Assembly: GCA_003209955.1 (NCBI GenBank)
Contig: QCOD01000012.1
Location: forward strand, 1 to 32,204
Length of the DNA stretch: 32,204 nucleotides
DNA from: OCS116 cluster bacterium AG-430-B22
GTDB taxonomy: Bacteria; Pseudomonadota; Alphaproteobacteria; MED-G09
Direction of reading: 5' to 3'
Made by a program: the position numbers and the translations under genes. Under the pieces are notes generated by a model, which worked only from the letters and a program-made list of their open reading frames with translations, had not been told where the DNA came from and did no database searches. Below, one piece after another: positions 26,067-32,204 of this stretch (position 1 is its first letter; every line of letters starts with the position of its first letter).

Positions 26067-27245
26067 ATGGATATACTCGTGTATAAAAAAGCTAAATATG
26101 CAACTGATTTTCATAATAGCAGGGGAAGATTTTACTCTGAGTCAGAAAGCGAACATCGAAATCCCTTTCACAGGGATAAGGATAGAGTTATTCACTCAGA
26201 ACATTTTCGTTTACTAAAACATAAAACTCAGGTTTTTATCGCTCATACTGAAGATTACTATAGAACCAGATTAACTCATTCAATTGAAGTTAGCCAAATA
26301 GCCCGAACTATTGCTCGTATTTTGAGACTAGACGAAGATTTATCAGAGGTATTGGCCTTGTCCCATGATTTAGGACATCCACCTTTTTCACATTCAGGTG
26401 AGGAAGCATTAGATGAATGTATGAAAGATTTTGGAGGGTTTGATCATAACGTTCAAACACTTAAAATTGTTACTGGATTGGAAAAAAGATATCCTGATTT
26501 TGGCGGATTAAATCTTTCTTGGGAAACATTAGAAGGAATATTAAAGCATAATGGCCCAATTAAAAATTATAAAAATAAATCTCCAATAGGGTTTTTTGTG
26601 AAAGATTTTATTTCAAATTATGATCTAGAGATTTCTACTTTTGCAAGTTTAGAGGCACAGATTTCTTCTTTGTCAGATGATATAGCATATAATAATCATG
26701 ATATTGATGACGGCTTTAGAGCAAAGAAATTCAAAATAAAAGATATATGTGAAATTGAATTAATTGATACGATTTATAAGGATATAATAAAGGAATATAC
26801 TGGTCTGGATGATTTTATGATAATTCAAGAATTAGTCCGTAGACTAATCGGTTTTATGGTTAATGATTTATTAGCGCAAACAAACAAGAATTTAGGAACA
26901 TTAAAACCGCAAAGTGTCGAAGATATTAGATGTCATGATTATCCCATTGCAGCATTTTCTAATAAAATGAAAAAGCAAGACAAGGAGCTAAGAAAATTTT
27001 TACATGAAAGAGTTTATTCGCACTCTTCAATGGATAATGATAGGAATAATGGACGCAAAATAATAAAAGAGCTTTTTGATAAATTATTAACTAACAATGA
27101 CCTTCTTCCTTTAAAAATCAAACAAGACTGTGATGATCAAAATCTATCTAAAAAAGCAATTATTGTATGTGATTTTATAGCGTCTATGACTGATCGATCT
27201 GCAACTGCGAATCATGCAAAGGTTATTGAGCAAAAGAACTTATAG
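26067..27245 (+). CDS. dGTPase-like dNTP triphosphohydrolase (HD domain)
   Basis: This belongs to the Dgt/dGTPase-like family that cleaves dNTPs to nucleosides and triphosphate. The HD metal site is present: RTRLTHSIEVSQIARTIAR (first His), SHDLGHPPFSHSGEE (His-Asp) and the later SSLSDDIAYNNHDIDDGF. The N-terminal RDKDRVIHSEHFRLLKHKT is the usual nucleotide-binding region. The length is 392 residues from ATG 26067. A TTG at 26061 is also in frame and no ribosome site distinguishes the two. The stop directly abuts argS, a common alphaproteobacterial pair. Confidence 0.92.
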   Translation: MDILVYKKAKYATDFHNSRGRFYSESESEHRNPFHRDKDRVIHSEHFRLLKHKTQVFIAHTEDYYRTRLTHSIEVSQIARTIARILRLDEDLSEVLALSHDLGHPPFSHSGEEALDECMKDFGGFDHNVQTLKIVTGLEKRYPDFGGLNLSWETLEGILKHNGPIKNYKNKSPIGFFVKDFISNYDLEISTFASLEAQISSLSDDIAYNNHDIDDGFRAKKFKIKDICEIELIDTIYKDIIKEYTGLDDFMIIQELVRRLIGFMVNDLLAQTNKNLGTLKPQSVEDIRCHDYPIAAFSNKMKKQDKELRKFLHERVYSHSSMDNDRNNGRKIIKELFDKLLTNNDLLPLKIKQDCDDQNLSKKAIIVCDFIASMTDRSATANHAKVIEQKNL

Positions 27246-28976
27246 ATGGATATACTAGAAAAATATAAGAATATTTTAATTACAAAGCTTAATAAATCTT
27301 ATTCAAAGGAAGATTTATCAAATATATCTTTTGAATTTCCAAGAGATAGCTCACACGGGGATTTTTCAACAAATGCGGCACTTATTTTATCAAAAAAATT
27401 AAAAATAAACTTAGATCAGATATTCCTGGAAGTTAAAAAGTTTTTTGAAGATAGTGGCGATTTCAAAGATATTGTATTAGCAAAGTCAGGTTTTATTAAT
27501 TTTTTCGTTAAAGATTATATTTTACATGATTTTATTCGAGAGGTTTTAAAAAATAGAGAAAATTTTGGAAAAAAAGAACTTGGAAAAGGAGAAAAGATTA
27601 ACATTGAGTATGTTTCAGCTAACCCCACAGGACCTTTGCATGTTGGACATACAAGGGGAGCAGTTTTTGGTGATACACTAGCTAATATATTTGATTTTGT
27701 GGGTTTTGATGTTTGTAGAGAATATTATATTAATGATTCAGGCGAGCAAATAAGAAATTTAGCAAAATCTGTTTATTTAAGATATTTACAAAATTTTTCA
27801 GATAAAGAAATTGTGATACCAGATAACCTTTATCCTGGAGAGTATTTAATTCCTATAGCAAAAAAAATCAGCGATGAGCATGGAGAAAAATTTCTAGATA
27901 AAGATGAAAGTGAATGGCTAGATTTTTTTATGAAAGAATCGATATCTAGTATAATGGATATTATTAAAAACGACCTTAAATCTCTTGAAATAAAACATGA
28001 TTTATTTGTCTCAGAAAAAGCTTTATTGGAAGAAGGTGATGTAAATAAAGCTTATAAAAATCTAGAGGATAAAAAACTACTTTATAAGGGCAATACAAAC
28101 CCACCTAAAGGCAGTAAAAAAGATGAATGGAGAGAAAAGAAGCATATTCTTTTTAAATCAAAAAATTTTGGAGATGATGAGGATAGAGTTGTAAAAAAAC
28201 ATGATGGTCAATGGACTTATTTTATGCCAGATATTGCCTATCATTTAAATAAATATGAAAGAGGATTTATTAGGATGATAAATATCTTTGGGGCTGATCA
28301 TTCAGGATATATAGCTAGAATGAAGGCGGCTGTTAAAGCTGTAACTAATGAAAAGGCAAATCTCGAAATAAAAACTTGTCAATTGGTTCGTTTGTCTAGA
28401 GGTGGAAAGCCTATTAAGATGTCAAAAAGGGCAGGAAGCTTCATTACATTAAAAGAAATTGTTAATGAGGTTGGTAAGGATGCAGTTAGATTTATGATGG
28501 TTTCAAGAAAAAATGATGCCCAATTAGATTTTGATTTCGAAGTTTTTAAAAATGAAAACAATGATAACCCTATCTTTTATATACAATATGCAAATGCAAG
28601 AATATCTTCGCTAATTAGAAATTCGAAAGAAAAACTTGGAAGAGATATTAAAGATAATGATTTGATAAATGCCGATTTAGCTTTTTTGCAAAATGAAAAC
28701 GAAAAAAAGATAATATTTCAAATAGCTAATTTTCCAAAAGTAATTGAGCAATCAGTTACATTTATGGAGCCTCATAGGTTATCTTACTATTTAAGAGATC
28801 TTGCTTCTTCTTTTCATCAATATTGGAATTTAAAAATAGATAACAAACGTATTCATATTTTAGATAAAAGTGAAATCGAACTATCATTGGCTAGGGTAGC
28901 TCTGCTTTTTGCTGTTTCAATCACAATCCAAACTGGTTTAGGATTACTTGGAATTGAAGCAATAGAGGAATTGTAA
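27246..28976 (+). CDS. argS: Arginine--tRNA ligase
   Basis: ArgRS charges tRNA-Arg. The class I HIGH motif appears as HVGH (132-135) within ANPTGPLHVGHTRGAVFGD, and the KMSKS loop as KMSKR (391-395) in GGKPIKMSKRAGSFITL. The N-terminal additional domain (about 1-95) and the C-terminal DALR anticodon-binding helices (from about 450) complete the 576-residue protein, a normal length. The start codon immediately follows the stop of the dGTPase-like gene and its stop abuts the next gene. Confidence 0.96.
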   Translation: MDILEKYKNILITKLNKSYSKEDLSNISFEFPRDSSHGDFSTNAALILSKKLKINLDQIFLEVKKFFEDSGDFKDIVLAKSGFINFFVKDYILHDFIREVLKNRENFGKKELGKGEKINIEYVSANPTGPLHVGHTRGAVFGDTLANIFDFVGFDVCREYYINDSGEQIRNLAKSVYLRYLQNFSDKEIVIPDNLYPGEYLIPIAKKISDEHGEKFLDKDESEWLDFFMKESISSIMDIIKNDLKSLEIKHDLFVSEKALLEEGDVNKAYKNLEDKKLLYKGNTNPPKGSKKDEWREKKHILFKSKNFGDDEDRVVKKHDGQWTYFMPDIAYHLNKYERGFIRMINIFGADHSGYIARMKAAVKAVTNEKANLEIKTCQLVRLSRGGKPIKMSKRAGSFITLKEIVNEVGKDAVRFMMVSRKNDAQLDFDFEVFKNENNDNPIFYIQYANARISSLIRNSKEKLGRDIKDNDLINADLAFLQNENEKKIIFQIANFPKVIEQSVTFMEPHRLSYYLRDLASSFHQYWNLKIDNKRIHILDKSEIELSLARVALLFAVSITIQTGLGLLGIEAIEEL

Positions 28977-29606
28977 ATGAATTTAATAAAATACACTAAA
29001 TATGTTCTTTTAATATTCATAATTTTTGTATTTATTTTAATTTATAAGATATTGTTCGATGAGAAAGAGGTTTTAATTTTAACAAATAATGATCCAATAA
29101 AAGAACAACCCATTAATCCTCCTGAAATGAAAGATCCAGAAATAATTCCATGTGTATATTCTCTTTGGAATGAAAATACCCCATGTCAAAGTACTGAAAA
29201 TTTATTAAATGTAAGAAAAGAAAAAAAAGGATTTTTTACGATTAGGTATGCAACTTTTGAAAATTATAAAGATGCTGAATTACATATAAAAAAGCTAAAA
29301 ACATTAAATGAGATTAATAAACTTAGGTTGGAAATTGAAACAATTCAGCAGGAAAAGAGTATAAGAGTTAAACAAGGTGATACATTATCAAGAATTGCCG
29401 CATTATATGGAGTTTCTATCGATGATTTAGCGCGTTTTAATTCAATAAAAGATCCAGGCAGAATAACCTTGAATCAAAAGCTATTAATACCCATGAAAGA
29501 AAAATACCGAATCATATCAATTAATATTGATGGTTATAAAGAAGCAAAGAAGATTTGTGATATCCTTATTGATAATCAATTTACATGTTTAATCAAATCT
29601 CAATAA
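28977..29606 (+). CDS. Membrane-anchored protein with LysM domain between two SPOR-like halves
   Basis: This is a predicted cell-wall-binding protein. A single membrane anchor lies at residues 8-27, followed by a proline-rich linker. A strand-helix segment (FFTIRYATFENYKDAELHIKK from residue 86) resembles the first half of a SPOR domain. A clear LysM domain follows (about 129-173: IRVKQGDTLSRIAALYGVS and GRITLNQKLLIPM). The last 34 residues (KYRIISINIDGYKEAKKICD onward) resemble the second SPOR half, with a CLIK end like alphaproteobacterial SPOR proteins downstream of argS. LysM binds peptidoglycan chains and SPOR binds denuded glycans at the division site. The LysM call is firm; the SPOR halves are my inference from pattern and position. 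Confidence 0.75.
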   Translation: MNLIKYTKYVLLIFIIFVFILIYKILFDEKEVLILTNNDPIKEQPINPPEMKDPEIIPCVYSLWNENTPCQSTENLLNVRKEKKGFFTIRYATFENYKDAELHIKKLKTLNEINKLRLEIETIQQEKSIRVKQGDTLSRIAALYGVSIDDLARFNSIKDPGRITLNQKLLIPMKEKYRIISINIDGYKEAKKICDILIDNQFTCLIKSQ

Positions 29607-29632
29607 GTAAAATATAATTTAATTTATTACTT
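29605..29632 (+). terminator. Weak terminator-like inverted repeat after the SPOR/LysM gene
   Basis: AAGTAA (29605-29610) and TTACTT (29627-29632) can pair over a 16-base loop, followed by a run of Ts. The stem is entirely weak A-T apart from two pairs. The rest of the 29607-29792 gap is AT-rich, with a ten-base palindrome CTATATATAG at 29743-29752 and no recognisable RNA gene. Confidence 0.3.
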
Positions 29633-29792
29633 TTTTATTGTAAAGCATTGATAATAATGTATTAATTATATTTAAAATAAGATTTTTCTAGATACTCTTT
29701 TCTAAAATAGTATTTAATTAGTGTTTTTAGTAATTATAGGCGCTATATATAGTATATGGATAGTGATGGCCAATTAAGTTTTTTTTGTTGAT

Positions 29793-30539
29793 TTGGATGG
29801 TTTCGAGGGACCATTAGATCTTCTTTTATCTTTAGCTAAAGAACAAAAGGTTGATTTACTAGAAATTTCAATTTTGGAATTAGCAAGTCAGTATTTAGAT
29901 TTTGTTACTGAAATGCATTCCCGTGATATTGAACTTGCCGCTGATTATTTAGTCATGGCCTCATGGCTGGCCTATCTTAAATCCAAGCTATTACTTCCTA
30001 TTGAAGAAATAGAACCTGGCGCAGAAGAAATGGCTGCAATTTTAGCCTTCAGATTAAGGCGATTAGAAGCAATGCGAAATGCTGGTAATAACCTTATGAA
30101 TAGAAATCGTATTGGTGAAAGATTGTTTAGAAGGGGAATGCCTGAAATAATTAAGACTATAAAAACATATTCACAAAAAGATACCATGTTTGATATTTTG
30201 AAATCATATAGTGAAGTCAGAAATAGAAATTATGTAGTAAATTGGTCACCAAAACCATTACCAATTCTTTCAATAGAGGATGCTCGGAAAAGATTAGAAG
30301 CAATGTTGGGTGTATCAATTGAATGGATAAATTTTTTAGATTTTATACCATCATCTAAAGACACCGGTGAAAGAGCAACCTCATATAGAAGAAGTTCAGC
30401 TGCATCAATTTTTAATGTAAGTTTAGAAATGTCAAAAAAAGGATTAATAGAAATAAGCCAAAATAAGAATTTTGGCACTATAAGATTTAAGAATTTAGAT
30501 AAGGAAGAAAGTAAAAATAAAGAGGAGATAAGGGCCTGA
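29793..30539 (+). CDS. scpA: Segregation and condensation protein A
   Basis: ScpA is the kleisin subunit that bridges SMC heads in the bacterial condensin complex with ScpB. The N-terminal signature GFEGPLDLLLSLAKEQKVDL is immediately recognisable, as are LASQYLDF and AADYLVMASWLAYLKSKLLLP; the C-terminal winged helix ends near residue 240. The start is uncertain. TTG 29793 is the only start codon in the open frame, but the family sequence (VFFVDL before DGFEGP) continues upstream to a TAA at 29775, and an ATG (29766) lies three codons before that stop. The stop overlaps the scpB ATG by one base. Confidence 0.9.
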   Translation: MDGFEGPLDLLLSLAKEQKVDLLEISILELASQYLDFVTEMHSRDIELAADYLVMASWLAYLKSKLLLPIEEIEPGAEEMAAILAFRLRRLEAMRNAGNNLMNRNRIGERLFRRGMPEIIKTIKTYSQKDTMFDILKSYSEVRNRNYVVNWSPKPLPILSIEDARKRLEAMLGVSIEWINFLDFIPSSKDTGERATSYRRSSAASIFNVSLEMSKKGLIEISQNKNFGTIRFKNLDKEESKNKEEIRA

Positions 30540-31195
30540 TGAAAGAAAATAATTTTGATAATAGTAAAGCGTCAATAAGCCAGAATGATCAATTAAGAAT
30601 AGTTGAGGCGTTATTATTTGCCTCATCTGATCCTTTAGATAAGAAAACTTTATCTGAAAAATTACCTAAAAATTCAAATATAGATGAAATAATTAATAGA
30701 CTTGAAGATATTTATCAAAACAGAGGATTAGAATTAAAAAAAGTTGGTAATAAGTTTATGTTTAAAACAGCTGAAGATTTATCTTTTATAATGCAAAGAG
30801 AAGCTAAGGCCCAAAAAAAACTATCTAAAGCTGCTATAGAAACATTATCTATAATTGCATATCATCAACCAGTAACTAGAGCAGAAATAGAGGATATAAG
30901 AGGCGTTAATGTTTCACCTGGAACGATTGACACACTTCTGCAAATGAATTGGGTTAAAATTAAAGGTAGAAGAAAAGTTCTAGGTAATCCAATTGTATAT
31001 GGAACAACAGATGAATTTTTGGTTCATTTTGATCTTGAGAGCATTAAAGACCTTCCAGATATGAAAGAATTAAAATCAATGGGTCTTTTAGATAATAATC
31101 TTCCTCCAGATTTATATCCTGAAAATGAAATAAATGATAACGATATAGAAGAAATTGATGCTATAAATTCAAATGAAGTTGATGGAGAAATTTAA
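30539..31195 (+). CDS. scpB: Segregation and condensation protein B
   Basis: ScpB forms a dimer that binds the ScpA kleisin and completes the SMC condensin. The two winged-helix domains are recognisable: [19 protein letters not shown] at the start, then [20 protein letters not shown] and [19 protein letters not shown]. The length of 218 residues is normal, with an acidic tail. It overlaps scpA by one base and its TAA overlaps the tatA ATG by one base, giving a continuous scpA-scpB-tatABC unit. Confidence 0.94.
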   Translation: MKENNFDNSKASISQNDQLRIVEALLFASSDPLDKKTLSEKLPKNSNIDEIINRLEDIYQNRGLELKKVGNKFMFKTAEDLSFIMQREAKAQKKLSKAAIETLSIIAYHQPVTRAEIEDIRGVNVSPGTIDTLLQMNWVKIKGRRKVLGNPIVYGTTDEFLVHFDLESIKDLPDMKELKSMGLLDNNLPPDLYPENEINDNDIEEIDAINSNEVDGEI

Positions 31196-31371
31196 TGTTT
31201 CCAAGTTGGTTACAGATTTTACTTGTTGTAATGTTGGCGCTTATATTTTTTGGTAGAGGTAAGATTTCAGATTTTATGACAGATTTGGCTAGTGGTATTA
31301 AAAGTTTTAGAAAAGGCATGTCTGATGATGATGATAATACTGCTATCGAGGATAATGAAGATAAAGAATAA
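31195..31371 (+). CDS. tatA: Sec-independent protein translocase subunit TatA
   Basis: TatA forms the size-fitted conduit of the twin-arginine translocase. The 58-residue frame starts at ATG 31195 in a TAATG overlap with scpB. A short membrane helix (about 5-19) is followed by the [10 protein letters not shown] hinge and an amphipathic helix, [12 protein letters not shown], then an acidic tail. These features, its size and its place before tatB and tatC make the call firm despite its shortness. Confidence 0.93.
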   Translation: MFPSWLQILLVVMLALIFFGRGKISDFMTDLASGIKSFRKGMSDDDDNTAIEDNEDKE

Positions 31372-31379
31372 TTTCCGTT

Positions 31380-31637
31380 ATGTTTGATTTTGGATTTAAC
31401 GAGTTATTACTTTTAAGCATTTTGATAATTGTTTTTTTTGGACCTAAAGAATTACCAGTTGTTTTAAAGGCCATACACAATTTTTTTTCAAAATTATGGG
31501 TCTACTCAAAGGAAATAAGAACCTCTGTCGAATCTCTTGTTGATGATATAGATATCTCAAATAAAAAAGAACTTAAAGATGTCGAAAAAGAAATCAATAG
31601 CATTACCGAGGATATCGAGAATAAAAATAAAGAGTAA
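31380..31637 (+). CDS. tatB: Sec-independent protein translocase subunit TatB
   Basis: TatB pairs with TatC to recognise twin-arginine signals. MFDFGFNELLLLSILIIVFF gives the membrane helix, then the FGPKELP hinge characteristic of TatB and an amphipathic helix. At 85 residues it is short for TatB, lacking the long variable tail of many relatives. It lies eight bases after tatA and six before tatC. TatB rather than a second TatA is supported by the Glu in the helix and the PKELP turn. Confidence 0.9.
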   Translation: MFDFGFNELLLLSILIIVFFGPKELPVVLKAIHNFFSKLWVYSKEIRTSVESLVDDIDISNKKELKDVEKEINSITEDIENKNKE

Positions 31638-31643
31638 TAGTTT

Positions 31644-32204
31644 ATGAATGAAGAAAGTATAGAAGCTTCTAAAGCACCCTTAATCGATCACTTTATCGAG
31701 CTAAGAACTAGAATATTAAGATCAATTTTTATTTTATCAGTAACATTTATATTTGCCTTTATTTTTTCAGAAAATATTTATCTATTTTTGGTTAATCCAT
31801 ATGAAGAAATAATGGGATCAAATAGTCAAATGATATACACAGCACCTCAAGAATTTTTAATGGTAAAGTTAAAAATTGCTTTGTTTGGAGGTTTATTGAT
31901 TACCTTTCCTTATTTTTGTCTGGAAATATATTCTTTTATATCTCCAGGGCTTTATAAAAAAGAAAAGATTGCGATGGCGCCATATTTTATTTTTTCACCA
32001 ATATTATTTTTAATTGGCGCTGTCACTGTTCAATTTTTTATTATGTCATTAGCTCTCAATTTTTTTTCTGATATGCAAATAAAAGACTCAGATAGTATAT
32101 CAGTATTAATGATGCCAAAGGTAAGTGAATATCTAAATCTAATTACATCACTTATAATTGCTTTTGGTTTGTGTTTTCAATTACCAGTTTTACTATCATT
32201 ACTT
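31644..32204 (+). CDS. tatC: Sec-independent protein translocase subunit TatC, 3' end outside window
   Basis: TatC is the multi-spanning receptor for twin-arginine signal peptides. The frame opens at ATG 31644 and runs without stop to the window edge (187 codons). Family marks are LIDHFIELRTRILRS at the N-terminus, YTAPQEFLMVKLKIALFGG, and FISPGLYKKEKIAMAPYFIF. Four of the expected six membrane helices are visible before the sequence ends. It completes tatABC, whose product would export the Tat-type binding protein encoded at 12445-13554. Confidence 0.95.
   Translation, partial: MNEESIEASKAPLIDHFIELRTRILRSIFILSVTFIFAFIFSENIYLFLVNPYEEIMGSNSQMIYTAPQEFLMVKLKIALFGGLLITFPYFCLEIYSFISPGLYKKEKIAMAPYFIFSPILFLIGAVTVQFFIMSLALNFFSDMQIKDSDSISVLMMPKVSEYLNLITSLIIAFGLCFQLPVLLSLL

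Noticed and set aside
29607-29792. A small RNA or tRNA in the largest gap
   Set aside because: No cloverleaf, no GC-rich stem and no conserved core seen; only AT-rich repeats that arise easily by chance.
1-32204. CRISPR arrays, insertion sequences, phage or defence genes
   Set aside because: No regularly spaced repeats, transposase, integrase or nuclease module was found; all large frames are housekeeping or transport genes.

Overview
The window is a compact, AT-rich stretch (by eye about 70% A+T) of a bacterial chromosome. Gene content and order point to an alphaproteobacterium, probably a streamlined marine-type lineage: rpoZ-rsh-pyrE-pdxJ-acpS-lepB-rnc-era-recO-parC, then glyA-nrdR-ribD-ribE-ribBA-ribH-nusB-thiL, then argS, a SPOR-type protein and scpA-scpB-tatA-tatB-tatC. 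The lineage is inferred from synteny and composition only. No rRNA, tRNA, CRISPR array, insertion sequence, prophage or defence gene was found. No gap between genes exceeds 200 bases.

Layout. (1) 1-242, minus strand: the 5' part of a family 5 uracil-DNA glycosylase, divergent from rpoZ. (2) 348-10410, plus strand: an almost gapless housekeeping run covering stringent response (rpoZ, rsh), pyrimidine synthesis (pyrE), a DUF2062 membrane protein, vitamin B6 (pdxJ), ACP activation (acpS), protein export (lepB), RNA processing and ribosome assembly (rnc, era), recombination (recO) and chromosome decatenation (parC). (3) 10407-16516, minus strand: six genes without a single intergenic base, transcribed as RDD protein, SLC13 permease with RCK_C domains, Bpt leucyltransferase, then a TRAP transporter (Tat-exported TakP-like binding protein, small permease, large permease). 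(4) 16590-23834, plus strand: a glycerophosphodiesterase, glyA, nrdR, the complete riboflavin set except a recognisable GTP cyclohydrolase II, nusB and thiL. (5) 23906-29606: proton-pumping pyrophosphatase, a dGTPase-like HD hydrolase, argS and a membrane-anchored SPOR/LysM protein. (6) 29793-32204: scpA, scpB and the Tat translocase genes tatA, tatB and a tatC cut by the window end.

Connections. The TRAP binding protein has a twin-arginine signal and the Tat machinery is encoded at the right end. NusB, ThiL and the riboflavin genes form a common alphaproteobacterial cluster.

Points worth a second look are mostly variations on known families: a LysM domain apparently nested inside a split SPOR domain, an in-frame stop within the expected 5' end of scpA, loss of all cysteines from the C-terminal regulatory part of the (p)ppGpp enzyme, a RibBA whose RibA half has lost its catalytic motifs, and a gapless transporter/Bpt operon. 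I saw no clearly new multi-gene system.
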